Of a DNA stretch of 64,000 bases, positions 17,862 to 26,908 are shown one piece after another. Every line of letters starts with the position of its first letter. Position 1 is the stretch's first letter. The position numbers and the translations under genes are program-made. The stretch is from CAWJMN01 sp963844055 (lineage in GTDB: Bacteria > Planctomycetota > Planctomycetia > Pirellulales > Pirellulaceae), in the NCBI GenBank assembly GCA_963844055.1, contig CAWJMN010000002.1, positions 186,001-250,000 on the forward strand, read 5' to 3'. The notes beneath the pieces are model-generated. The model saw only the letters and a program-made list of their open reading frames with translations, had not been told where the DNA came from and searched no databases.

Positions 17862-19196
17862 CTAGGTCAATGTTGCAAGGTTGGGCTGACAAGTTTTGGG
17901 AAATCTCGCCAGTAGTTTACGGAGCTGGCGGCGATAGTCAAAAAACTCGACCTCCCATCGATGCCGTGGGGTGTCCACATAGCGAAGCCCACCATTGGCC
18001 CCATGCCAAGGCCGTTGCACTTGGGCTTGAAACCATTCAGAACTGGCAGGGTCTTGCTGCTGAGCCTTCACATAGGCGGCCATGAGCTGTGTCTGTAGGT
18101 CTGCCAGAGGCCAAATCGCTCCATTGGGCTGAAGCAATCCCGCAAAGAACAGATTATTCCAGCGAGCAGGGAACGCGTTTAGATACAGCGGTGGAAGTTC
18201 CCCTGTGTGGGACGCATCTTGCCCAAGGGTAGGTTCGAGGAAGGGAAAGCGAGCCTGATAACCGGTGGCGCAAACTATGGTATCGAAATCCTCGTTCGTT
18301 CCATCGGCAAAATAGACGGTGTTCCCCTCCAGCCGTTTCACGGCGGGACTAACGCTAATCTTTCCATGCCCCAATTGGTAGAGCAGCTGGCTATTCACGA
18401 TGGGATGCGATTCAAACAGTTGGTGGTCGGGCTTGGGAAGTCCATAGCGAGTCAGGTCCCCTTGTACGACCCAAAGCATCGCGCGGGTTACCATTCGACG
18501 CAGCCACATCGGCAGGTGAAATCGATCGTATAACTCTCCACCCGAATCGAGCGGACCACCCCAGATGAACTTGGGAAGAATATGGTAACCACGCCGCCAG
18601 CTGATAACAGTTCGCTCAGCCATCCGAGAAGCATCGACAGCAATATCACAGCCGGAATTGCCTCCCCCGACAACGAGCACTTTCTTCCCTTGTAGCTGGC
18701 TCAACGATTTGTACTGATGAGCATGCAACATTTCTCCCATGAAAGAGCCTTCAAACTGGGGGCAGATCGGGTCCCAGTGATGACCGCTCGCCACGACCAC
18801 GCCACGGTACTTGCGAACCTCGCCCGACTGCAGTGTGACATGCCACCCCTGCTCTTCTGGAACGACCTGCGTGACGGGGGCTTGGAACTGGGCAACGTCA
18901 TAGAGCTGATAGTGCTTGGCAAAATCGCGGAGGTAACTAAGTACCTGCTCATGACTTGGATAGGGCGAATATCCCTTCGGCATTGGAAAGCCTTGGAACT
19001 GCGTCATCCGCTTTGAAGAAATCAAATGCGTCGTGGGGAAGACACTGCTATGGGGCGTGCCGAAGTACCAATTGCCGCCAAAGTCATCCTGCTGTTCCAG
19101 GATTTCCACGGAGATGCCCGCTGCTCGAAAATTCCTGGCAGCCACTAGCCCCGATGGGCCACCCCCTAAAATGCAGTAGGCTTCTTGTGGTTTCAT
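17862..19196 (-). CDS. Flavin-containing monooxygenase family protein
   Basis: About 444 residues. It has an N-terminal FAD-binding fold (CILGGGPSGLVAARNF), the FMO signature FMGEMLHAHQY (FxGxxxHxxxY) around residue 155, an NADPH fold (VLVVGGGNSGCDIAVDASR) and ATGY (IVCATGYQARFPFLEP). Such enzymes oxygenate soft nucleophiles (N- or S-containing compounds) or ketones using NADPH and O2. The substrate cannot be told from context: neighbours are a small membrane protein and a PH-like membrane protein. The start at MKPQEAYC places the GGGPSG motif at the usual distance; an upstream in-frame ATG would add six residues. Confidence 0.9.
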   Translation of the reverse strand: MKPQEAYCILGGGPSGLVAARNFRAAGISVEILEQQDDFGGNWYFGTPHSSVFPTTHLISSKRMTQFQGFPMPKGYSPYPSHEQVLSYLRDFAKHYQLYDVAQFQAPVTQVVPEEQGWHVTLQSGEVRKYRGVVVASGHHWDPICPQFEGSFMGEMLHAHQYKSLSQLQGKKVLVVGGGNSGCDIAVDASRMAERTVISWRRGYHILPKFIWGGPLDSGGELYDRFHLPMWLRRMVTRAMLWVVQGDLTRYGLPKPDHQLFESHPIVNSQLLYQLGHGKISVSPAVKRLEGNTVYFADGTNEDFDTIVCATGYQARFPFLEPTLGQDASHTGELPPLYLNAFPARWNNLFFAGLLQPNGAIWPLADLQTQLMAAYVKAQQQDPASSEWFQAQVQRPWHGANGGLRYVDTPRHRWEVEFFDYRRQLRKLLARFPKTCQPNLATLT

Positions 19197-19300
19197 GGAG
19201 TACCATAATGGCATGGCGGGCCTGATACCTCAAGGAATGAGACGCCCGGATTGTTGCCCCCAAGACGGCAGCAGATAAAGAAAAACGGAGTTTTTTTTGC

Positions 19301-19846
19301 ATGTCTTCCCGCCCCGGCGACAAACACGACGTCCCCTTTCATGTTCGGTCTACGCCGACGGAAGTGGTCTCGTACTCGCGGGGAGCGTTTTCCCTGTACT
19401 CTCGAGGGACGCTGGCGCTAATTGGAATCGCATTGTTTAGTGGGGCCATTACGTGGGCCACCGGAAGCTCTTTTTGGGGCTGGCTGAGCCTGGGGCTGCT
19501 TTCGTTGGGACTTGCGCCGGAACTGATCCCCACGCGGTACACGCTAGGAAGCCAGGGAATCACCCGGCAGCTTGGCCCCTGGCGACAGCAGTTCAATTGG
19601 CTCGAAGTCACCGATTACGAGGTTTCTAGCCAAGGGGTTTGGGTGGTTGTAAATCCGCCCGAAAGACCCAGCATCACCTTTCTTATCCCGTTTCAACCTG
19701 GTGGTAATTCCAGTGCTGGCCGGCAAGAACTGGTGGACCTATTTGACTATTACGTCGTTTTTTGGCACCGGGACGATGTCGCACCGGCCGTAGGCGGGCG
19801 AGTGCTGGATTCTCGAAAAGGAAAGCCGCATCCCTCGGGGCGATAA
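19301..19846 (+). CDS. Hypothetical membrane protein with PH-like C-terminal region
   Basis: 181 residues. A hydrophilic head is followed by two close hydrophobic segments (LALIGIALFSGAITWATGSS, FWGWLSLGLLSLGLAPEL) and then a beta-rich part resembling bacterial PH domains (RYTLGSQGITRQLGPWRQQF, NWLEVTDYEVSSQGVWVVVN). The family assignment is weak and functional inference is not possible. It is divergent from the monooxygenase gene and lies about 80-110 bp before the prolyl oligopeptidase gene on the same strand. Confidence 0.6.
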   Translation: MSSRPGDKHDVPFHVRSTPTEVVSYSRGAFSLYSRGTLALIGIALFSGAITWATGSSFWGWLSLGLLSLGLAPELIPTRYTLGSQGITRQLGPWRQQFNWLEVTDYEVSSQGVWVVVNPPERPSITFLIPFQPGGNSSAGRQELVDLFDYYVVFWHRDDVAPAVGGRVLDSRKGKPHPSGR

Positions 19847-19926
19847 GCCTTTCCGGCGCTCGACGCTGGCTTGTGGGAGGAGGCCATTTGTGGCAACAAT
19901 CGTTGCTGGTTTGTTTCTGAGGCGGG

Positions 19927-22158
19927 ATGCGACGGATTTTGAAGAGGCAGGCAACAGTGAGTAACGTACTACGTGGATGGATGCTTGCAACAATCGCGAG
20001 CCTGACCTGCTGGGGAATCGCGTGGAGCCAAGATGGCGCCCCTTCTTCTAAATCCAGCGACAATCCACCCAACCTTGCTACTTCTGTGAAGGCCCCTCCT
20101 ACTTCTATGCTCAAATATCCACGTACGCGGCGTGCTGACCAAGTCGATGACTATCATGGCCAAAAGATCGAAGATCCGTATCGCTGGCTAGAAGAACTCG
20201 ACAGTGAAGAGACACAGGCCTGGGTTACCGCGCAATCGCAAGTAACAACGGCCTACCTGGAACAACTTCCCGCACGAAACAAGCTGCGTCAACGGTTGAC
20301 GAAGCTGTGGAATTTTGAACGCTATGGGCTGCCGCAGAAGCATGGCAATCGCTATTTCTTTGCGCGGAACAGTGGCCTTGAAAATCAAAACGCCGTTTAC
20401 TGGACGGAAGGGCTAAACGGCCCAACCCGCCTGCTGCTTGATCCCAACACGTTATCCACCGATGGAACGGTTGCACTTGCCAACTGGGTCATCAGTGAGA
20501 ATGGCAAGTACATGGCCTATGGCATTGCCACGGCAGGATCGGACTGGCAGGAATGGAAGATTCTCGAAATTGACACCGGCCGCACCTTCGCTGAAAAGCT
20601 GCAATGGGTGAAGTTTTCTCGCATTGCTTGGACCCCTGATCACTTGGGCTTTTTCTATAGCCGCTACGACGAGCCAAAGCCGGGCGAGAAGTTTACCGGC
20701 ATCAATCACTACCACAAGCTGTATTACCATCGCCTTGGGCAGCCGCAATCGGACGACAAGCTGATCTATCAGCGAGCTGACGAGAAAGAGTGGGGCTTTG
20801 ATGGGGAAGTCTCAGAAGATGGCAAACACTTAATCATTAGTGTTTGGAAGGGAACGGCTCGCAAGAACCAATTGTTCCTCAAGCGACTCGACAAGGCCGA
20901 TAGCCCCGTGGTGGAGCTTATCACAGGATTTGACGCCAGCTATGAATACCTGGCACATGATGGTGACCGAATCTTGATTCAGACCGATCTTGATGCGCCG
21001 CGCCGCCGGGTGATTGCGATCACGAACGAATCTTCGGATCGTTCCGCTTGGCAAACTGTAGTGCCCGAACAAGAGGACGTCTTGGAAGGAAGCAGCATTG
21101 TCGGTGACAGCCTGATTTTGCACTATTTGCAGGATGCGAAGTCGGCTGTCAAAGTCTATGACCTTGCCGGCAAGCTAATGCGTCAACTTGAACTGCCAAG
21201 CCTGGGGACGGTTAGTGGGTTTCGTGGCAAGCGAAGCGAATCGGAGACATTCTTCTCCTTTACCAACTACACGACGCCAGCATCCCTTTACCACTACGAC
21301 CTAAAGACTGGCAAATCAACGATTTTTCGGTCCCCCAAGGTTGACTTTGACCCAAGTAAATTTGAGTCCAAACAGGTCTTCTACACGAGTCGTGACGGAA
21401 CGAAGATTCCCATGATGATCGTGCACAAGAAGGGGCTCGTGCTCGACGGTAACCAGCCGACGCTCCTCTATGGCTACGGTGGATTTGAAGTCTCCTTGCT
21501 GCCGAGCTTTTCCGTGAGCAATGTCGCCTGGGTCGAGATGGGGGGCGTCTATGCCGTTCCTAATTTGCGCGGCGGTGGCGAATATGGACAAGCTTGGCAT
21601 GATCTAGGTCGGCATGAAAAGAAGCAGAACGTCTTTGATGACTTCATCGCAGCCGCACAGTGGCTGATCGATAATAAGTACACCAACCCCAAGAAGTTGG
21701 CGATTCGTGGCGGGAGCAACGGTGGGCTGTTAGTGGGCGCTTGCATGACACAGCGGCCTGAATTGTTTGCGGCTGCCATTCCGCAGGTAGGTGTGATGGA
21801 CATGCTTCGCTATCACAAGTTCACCATTGGCTGGGCTTGGGTTTCGGAGTATGGTTCGGCCGACGACCCGGAGCAGTTCAAAACATTGCTGGCGTATTCG
21901 CCCCTTCACAATCTGAAGCCTGGAACGAAATACCCGGCCACCCTGATTACTACGGCCGACCATGATGACCGTGTTGTGCCGGGGCATAGCTACAAGTTTG
22001 CGGCCGCACTGCAGGCCTGTTATCAAGAACAAGCCTTGGCGTTGATCCGGATTGAAACCAAGTCGGGGCACGGTGCAGGGACACCTACCAGCAAGCTGAT
22101 CGAATCGTCTGCCGATATCTTGGCCTTCTTGGCGGCAACGCTGGAAATGCCCCAGTAG
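19927..22158 (+). CDS. Prolyl oligopeptidase (S9A), probably exported
   Basis: 743 residues, typical S9A size. The N-terminus carries a likely signal peptide (WMLATIASLTCWGIAWSQDG). Then the propeller domain begins with YPRTRRADQVDDYHGQKIED and PYRWLEELDSEETQAWV. The catalytic domain has the nucleophile in AIRGGSNGGLLVGACM, the Asp in TTADHDDRVVPGHSYKFAAA and the His in KSGHGAGTPTSK. It should cleave short peptides after proline, probably in the periplasm. A GTG at 19957 with GAGG upstream is a good alternative start and would shorten the signal peptide. It converges on the cyclase-repeat gene on the minus strand. Confidence 0.93.
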   Translation: MRRILKRQATVSNVLRGWMLATIASLTCWGIAWSQDGAPSSKSSDNPPNLATSVKAPPTSMLKYPRTRRADQVDDYHGQKIEDPYRWLEELDSEETQAWVTAQSQVTTAYLEQLPARNKLRQRLTKLWNFERYGLPQKHGNRYFFARNSGLENQNAVYWTEGLNGPTRLLLDPNTLSTDGTVALANWVISENGKYMAYGIATAGSDWQEWKILEIDTGRTFAEKLQWVKFSRIAWTPDHLGFFYSRYDEPKPGEKFTGINHYHKLYYHRLGQPQSDDKLIYQRADEKEWGFDGEVSEDGKHLIISVWKGTARKNQLFLKRLDKADSPVVELITGFDASYEYLAHDGDRILIQTDLDAPRRRVIAITNESSDRSAWQTVVPEQEDVLEGSSIVGDSLILHYLQDAKSAVKVYDLAGKLMRQLELPSLGTVSGFRGKRSESETFFSFTNYTTPASLYHYDLKTGKSTIFRSPKVDFDPSKFESKQVFYTSRDGTKIPMMIVHKKGLVLDGNQPTLLYGYGGFEVSLLPSFSVSNVAWVEMGGVYAVPNLRGGGEYGQAWHDLGRHEKKQNVFDDFIAAAQWLIDNKYTNPKKLAIRGGSNGGLLVGACMTQRPELFAAAIPQVGVMDMLRYHKFTIGWAWVSEYGSADDPEQFKTLLAYSPLHNLKPGTKYPATLITTADHDDRVVPGHSYKFAAALQACYQEQALALIRIETKSGHGAGTPTSKLIESSADILAFLAATLEMPQ

Positions 22159-22204
22159 ACCACTTGCGGATTTGCAACGCAGACGAAGGCCCTGCTTGCA
22201 AGGC

Positions 22205-23815
22205 TTAGTCTGCAGAAGACGTTGCCGAAGGAACTGACGTGGTGGGAATGTACTCGCCATCGCTAGTGTAAAGTGGGACATGGCGATAATAGACCTCGAG
22301 GATGAGGGTCGCCAGCGCGGTTTCACACAGACGGCCGCCTGCCAGTGTATGTTTTCCGCCAAAGTACCAACTCCCTTTGCCATGCCCTTGCTGGACTTGC
22401 GAAGCAATTAGGTAGTCACGCATCGGTTCATTCCAAGCTTCCCAGCGTGGTCCGCCGTAATGGCTCATCACCTGCGTCGCGTAGTAGTTGTAGTACATGT
22501 CCTTGCGTGAGTAGCCACGATCAACGACACGCATGATTCCTCGCTGTAAACGGACATCAAGGCGATTCCAACCACCATACATGCGGCACAACAGGCCGAT
22601 GGCCGTCGGCGTGGGCTCATCCCCGGGTTCCTGATAACCATAAGCCGCGCCATTGTCGCTTTGAACGGCATCTAGAAACTGATAGCCGCGCAATACGACC
22701 TTTTCAGAAACTGGAAGGCCCGCGAGAGACCCACTTTTAAGGGCCATCATCTGCCAGCCAAGCACGGTTGTATCGCCCGGCTGATTGGGGAAATAACGCC
22801 AACCTCCTTGATGATGCTGGCTACTGACGATGAACTTGAGCCCTTGCTGAGCCGCTTCCCCCATCGAAGACTCGCCGGTCATAGCAAAGGCTTCGCACAA
22901 CGCAATGGTTGCTAGGCCCTGTGCGTACATCGATCCCTCCTGCAAGTCACCGCCACGAGGCGAGACGATCATTTGCTTTTGCAAATAGCCAAGCCCACCT
23001 CGCAAAACCTTCCCGTGCTTCCCTTGCCAGGAGGCGCGTCCGAGAAACGGCAGGATGGCAAGCGCCGTTGCGCCCGTGGTACTACTGTAAGTGCCAACAT
23101 GTTCACAATTGCGATCACAGTCCTTCGTGATGTGATCAAAACGCCAACTTCCATCCTCACGTTGATGTGCGGCCAACCAATCGAGGGCGCGGTCTACGGC
23201 TGACTCACTAGCTGGTGTACCCCCACGAGCATCTAGCAGTCGTGTGCGAGCCTCTTGCCAGCGTCCCTCAAGACCACCGCCGACCGGCCAGTTGGGATCG
23301 ACCGGAATTTCTGCCAACTGCATGGCGATCGCACCTTCTGGAACTAGTTCGGGCGATTCAGGTGGCTGTGACGAAGACTTCCCCGCCATTGGGGCAATAG
23401 CAGGGGTTTCGGCCGGAACTGTAGCAGGCGTTGTGATTAACGCCATATTGAGTGGCGTTCCAACGGGCGACGACGTTTTGACGGTGAAATCGGCCTGCAG
23501 GTCTAACTTGACCGCTGGCTCTGGCTTGGGGACAGGTGGCGATGGCGGAAGGCTTACAATCTGGATGATCTCGACCTCGGGAGCGAGGAACGCCTCTCGC
23601 ACCACCAAGCCAGCCAGCGCGGCAACCAGCAGCACATTGATACAAACGCTAAGAAAGAGGCTGGCGACGCGTCGCCACCATTCTCTTCGGCCGGTGGTGC
23701 GACGTGGCGAAATCGTCAGTACAGGGCCGCTCCACGAAACTGCAGGGCCAGCGATTGGTGTCGCTGGCTGCTTGTTTGTCGATGAGTCGTCTAGCCAGGC
23801 CACAATCCGCACCAT
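22205..23815 (-). CDS. TonB-like membrane protein with squalene-cyclase-like repeats (paralogue 1)
   Basis: About 536 residues. A cytoplasmic N-terminus leads to one transmembrane segment (VASLFLSVCINVLLVAALAG) and then a Pro-rich stretch (VSLPPSPPVPKPEPAV), the architecture of TonB-type or other energy-transducing proteins. From residue 200 on come prenyltransferase/squalene-oxidase repeats: ALDWLAAHQREDGSWRFDHI, ATALAILPFLGRASW, GGWRYFPNQPGDTTVLGWQM and MYYNYYATQVMSHYGG. No catalytic DxDD is present. Function unknown; the toroid is probably a periplasmic binding module. It is the paralogue of the next gene, which is separated from it by a terminator. Start taken at ATG 23815 rather than an upstream TTG. 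Confidence 0.8.
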   Translation of the reverse strand: MVRIVAWLDDSSTNKQPATPIAGPAVSWSGPVLTISPRRTTGRREWWRRVASLFLSVCINVLLVAALAGLVVREAFLAPEVEIIQIVSLPPSPPVPKPEPAVKLDLQADFTVKTSSPVGTPLNMALITTPATVPAETPAIAPMAGKSSSQPPESPELVPEGAIAMQLAEIPVDPNWPVGGGLEGRWQEARTRLLDARGGTPASESAVDRALDWLAAHQREDGSWRFDHITKDCDRNCEHVGTYSSTTGATALAILPFLGRASWQGKHGKVLRGGLGYLQKQMIVSPRGGDLQEGSMYAQGLATIALCEAFAMTGESSMGEAAQQGLKFIVSSQHHQGGWRYFPNQPGDTTVLGWQMMALKSGSLAGLPVSEKVVLRGYQFLDAVQSDNGAAYGYQEPGDEPTPTAIGLLCRMYGGWNRLDVRLQRGIMRVVDRGYSRKDMYYNYYATQVMSHYGGPRWEAWNEPMRDYLIASQVQQGHGKGSWYFGGKHTLAGGRLCETALATLILEVYYRHVPLYTSDGEYIPTTSVPSATSSAD

Positions 23816-23920
23816 CGTTAGAAGCGGAAAATCCTGCAACCTCTGCGCAGAGGTTGCCCGGGCAAGTCTAGGTCACGTTCTAGCGGCTTTGGGGCCAATG
23901 CCGTTACGGCATCAACCAAC

Positions 23921-23952
23921 AAAAATAGCCCAGACAGATGCCTGGGCTATTT
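23921..23952 (-). terminator. Terminator after the second TonB-like/cyclase-repeat gene
   Basis: AAATAGCCCAG (23923-23933) and CTGGGCTATTT (23942-23952) pair perfectly. On the minus strand the stem runs into TTTTTGTTGG. It lies 49 bp after the stop of the gene ending at 24001, so the two paralogues are separate transcription units. Confidence 0.85.
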
Positions 23953-24000
23953 CGTGTATTTGAGGAACCTCGTCACACTGACGGGCTTCATTCCGCTGCA

Positions 24001-25617
24001 CTAGTTCAGCGGGAAATCGTCGGCCGAAGCAGCTTCTTTGTAGAGCGGCATATGGCGATAGTAGACTTCCAAAATCATGGTTGCCATGGAAGTGCAATAC
24101 AGGCGTCCGCCCGCTTCTGCACCGTGGTCACCGCCCCCCATGTGCCAGCTACCGGCTTGGTGGCCCGCCTTCTCTTGGCCATTGACCAAGAAGTCACGCA
24201 TTTCCTTGTTCCACTTGTCCCACATTTCCCCTTCGTATTGGCGAAGGACTTGGGTTGCGTAGTAGTTGTAGTACATGTTGTTCTTGCTGGGGCCAGTTGC
24301 GCTGAGGTATTCCACGCCCTTGGTGAGGGCAGGATTTTCACGCTTCCAACCGAGGTACATGCGGCACAGCAGACCTACGGCGGTTAGCGTTGGCGATGCA
24401 CCGGGTTCGGTGTAGCCGTACTTGGCACCACTTTCCGATTGGACCGAGTCCAGGAACTTAGAGGCACCCACGATCGTGTTGCCAGGAACCGCCAAGTAAG
24501 ACATGTGACCGCTCTTGAGAGCCATCAACTGCCAACCTACGGCCGAAGTATCACCAGGCTGACGTGGAGCATAACGCCATCCACCGCCGACAGGGTCTTG
24601 AGCATCCACAATGAAATTCAACGAGAGCTGAGCGGGATTAAGCAGAGCCTTGTCGTGCGTCATCGCATAAGCTTCACACAACACGATGGCCGAGATTCCG
24701 TGGGAATACATCGAACCACCACCAGAAACCAAGCTGCCCGTCTTACCCTTGACCTGCATTTTGCTGGAAAGGAAATAGAGGCCCGCTTCGACGTTTTTCT
24801 TGTATTTGCCGGTCTTGTGGGTTTGGCCGGAACCTAGGAACGGCAGAAGCGCCATGGCAGTAGCGCCAGTTCGGCAATCCGCCATCGAGCCGGCGTTACC
24901 ACACTTGCCACCACACTGACCACCACGATGATCGAAGTTCCATCCGCCATCAGGCATCTGGTGCAAAGCAAGCCATTGCAACGCACGTGCAACCGCTGCC
25001 TCGCTGGCATCCGTTCCACCGGAATTGGCAATCAGGGCCTTCTTTTTGGCACCGTCACCACGACCATCGGTTCCCTTGCCGGTCACCGATCCCATCGTTT
25101 TGGCGAGGTCCATTTGAGGAGCTGTAACATCACCAACGGATGATAACTCTACGGTCGCAGCAGCAGTATCGACATCGGCCACCGCGGATGGATTATCTGG
25201 TTCGTATGGGAGTTCACCGCTTAGGATGTTGCTATCCGTGGAGACATTCGTCGTGTTGAGCTCCATGTTCAAGTTTTCTTGTGGAAGCGTATCAACACTT
25301 TCAATCTGTTCGACGGGAGTTGAAATCACCTGAGCGGTTTGGCTAACTGGCGGAGGCGAAACCTGCATAAAGGCGAGAATCACTAGGATGACAAAGTGGA
25401 CCACGCCACTGATCATCCAGCTAGGAACTGCATTGAACATGATGAACCGCGAATTAAATCGGGGCTCGTCCGCGCCACCATCATCCTCTTCTTCTGCAGC
25501 CGCAGCAGGTGCAGCAGCAACAGCCGCCTTGGCCGCAACCGATGCAGCGGGTACTGCCGTAGCAACAGGCTTTGCGGCGGGAACAGGAGGAGTTGGTTTT
25601 GGAGTGGTGCTCATGGG
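24001..25617 (-). CDS. TonB-like membrane protein with squalene-cyclase-like repeats (paralogue 2)
   Basis: About 538 residues, same order as its neighbour at 22205: a Pro/Ala-rich cytoplasmic head, a transmembrane segment (WMISGVVHFVILVILAFMQV), a Pro/Gln linker (SPPPVSQTAQVISTPVEQI), then repeats from residue 215 (ALQWLALHQMPDGGWNFDHR, ATAMALLPFLGSGQTHKTGK, GGWRYAPRQPGDTSAVGWQL, NNMYYNYYATQVLRQYEG). Both share the paired-Cys segment (here GGQCGGKCGNAGS, there CDRNCEHVG) near the first repeat. No DxDD acid motif. I infer a periplasmic toroid on an inner-membrane anchor, possibly working with ExbB/ExbD-type proteins that are not in this window. Start at MSTTPKPTPP. Confidence 0.82.
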   Translation of the reverse strand, partial: PMSTTPKPTPPVPAAKPVATAVPAASVAAKAAVAAAPAAAAEEEDDGGADEPRFNSRFIMFNAVPSWMISGVVHFVILVILAFMQVSPPPVSQTAQVISTPVEQIESVDTLPQENLNMELNTTNVSTDSNILSGELPYEPDNPSAVADVDTAAATVELSSVGDVTAPQMDLAKTMGSVTGKGTDGRGDGAKKKALIANSGGTDASEAAVARALQWLALHQMPDGGWNFDHRGGQCGGKCGNAGSMADCRTGATAMALLPFLGSGQTHKTGKYKKNVEAGLYFLSSKMQVKGKTGSLVSGGGSMYSHGISAIVLCEAYAMTHDKALLNPAQLSLNFIVDAQDPVGGGWRYAPRQPGDTSAVGWQLMALKSGHMSYLAVPGNTIVGASKFLDSVQSESGAKYGYTEPGASPTLTAVGLLCRMYLGWKRENPALTKGVEYLSATGPSKNNMYYNYYATQVLRQYEGEMWDKWNKEMRDFLVNGQEKAGHQAGSWHMGGGDHGAEAGGRLYCTSMATMILEVYYRHMPLYKEAASADDFPLN

Positions 25618-26156
25618 ATATTTGCTGTCCAAAAACGTCCGTGAAATTCGTTAGCTCAATCGACGGCCCACTTCACCAGCAATGGCAAAGTCCGTCGGAA
25701 ACCCGACAAGAATAGCTCAGCAGACTTTAGGTTACCCGGTTTTTAAGGCAACGCAAGAAAGAAGGGCCTCATCCAAGGAAAATCCCCCCAGAAAAGACGC
25801 AGTCCCCCTGCTTCCGGTTAAACGAATCGGAACGCTTAAAGTATCCAGCGTTCGCCGCAGAATTCCAGGGAAAATCCTTACGAACTGCCGCCGCAGATCA
25901 CTCCAACCGCTAATCGACAAAAGCCTAGGGGTTTCGCCCGGCAAAGGCACTTAAAGCGCCCCAGACATTAGCCCTACTACATGCAAACCACGGAGGTATT
26001 GGGAGTCTGGGCCATGGACACCTGTGCCGGATTCCCAAATCCCCTTTTTTGTTGACAGTTTTGGCTGGCAAGCCTATCCTCCTTGGGAGAGACGTGAAGT
26101 CCTTGGCAAAACTAGCCAAATCTTGCGAGAGAGTGAGTTTGCCAGCTCACCTAAAA
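25618..26156. other. 539-bp divergent intergenic region with a hairpin and a promoter
   Basis: It separates the minus-strand cyclase-repeat gene from the plus-strand exported protein. It holds a terminator-like hairpin: an arm at 25998-26007 and an arm at 26029-26040, then a run of T at 26045-26050. Directly after it comes a good sigma-70 promoter (26052-26080). No coding frame is credible here. Confidence 0.5.
26052..26080 (+). promoter_or_regulatory. Sigma-70 type promoter for the exported CGDYVH-motif protein gene
   Basis: TTGACA at 26052-26057 is a perfect -35 box; after exactly 17 bases TATCCT at 26075-26080 is a 4/6 match for the -10 box. Transcription would start near 26087, which rules out the longer open frame from 26049 and supports the start at 26157. 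Confidence 0.6.
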
Positions 26157-26702
26157 ATGTCTACCTTTGAACTGCAAAATACGGCGATGCGTTGGCCCCG
26201 CCCTTTTTGGGGTGGACTGGGGCAATTGGCCTTTGCTGGACTTAGCGGACGTTTGGCCGGGCGGTATTGCGGCCTTGGGATTACACTTTTCAGCCTATTA
26301 ATGACCCTGCTGCTAACGAACTTTGCCCAAGCGAGCTGCGGGGATTACGTTCATTTGGCCCACGGTCGCATGAGCGGCAAGTCGCAAACGAGCCACCAAG
26401 TTCAGCAACTGACTGTCGGGACGAGCGAACGTCTGGCAACCGCAGTAGCCGTCAGCCACGAACCGTTCACCAGCAAGCGACCTTGTAGCGGCCCCCAATG
26501 CCGCCAGCGGCAAAAGCCGGATTCTCGGCCCACCGGTGCGATCACTCCCACGGCCAGCGCTGGAGAGGGACTAGTAGAACCGGGCAACCCGCATGCATTT
26601 GCGAAGCTGCGGTTGGCCGACTGGCATCTTGCCGGCCTGGATGAATCTCTCCTAGCGGGCCATTGCCAATTGCCCAAGCGCCCTCCACGAGCCCAAGCGT
26701 AA
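26157..26702 (+). CDS. Hypothetical protein with one hydrophobic segment and a CGDYVH motif
   Basis: About 181 residues from the ATG at 26157. A hydrophobic segment at residues 35-57 (GLGITLFSLLMTLLLTNFAQ) is followed at once by ASCGDYVHLAHG, and later by KRPCSGPQCRQRQKP. I recall the CGDYVH and CxGPxC pair from planctomycete exported proteins of unknown function; I cannot name a family. The segment could be a late signal peptide or an anchor. The promoter at 26052 fixes the start region. The gene is followed after about 200 bp by the multihaem cytochrome gene. Confidence 0.55.
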   Translation: MSTFELQNTAMRWPRPFWGGLGQLAFAGLSGRLAGRYCGLGITLFSLLMTLLLTNFAQASCGDYVHLAHGRMSGKSQTSHQVQQLTVGTSERLATAVAVSHEPFTSKRPCSGPQCRQRQKPDSRPTGAITPTASAGEGLVEPGNPHAFAKLRLADWHLAGLDESLLAGHCQLPKRPPRAQA

Positions 26703-26908
26703 TCCCTAGTCGCGGGCTACTGGCCGGGCCTTGCCTCGCAGGCAATCCCCTGCCCCTTTTGTTGCTTCGCCTCTATCGCGCACTGTTTGCCTCCGCCACA
26801 TGATGCCCGTTACTTCGGTGAAGTAGTTCTACTTGCCGAGTAGCGCCCCCTCTTTTGTGACCGATGGCATGTTCCCTGGCACTTACGCAATTAACTTAAC
26901 GATTCACC

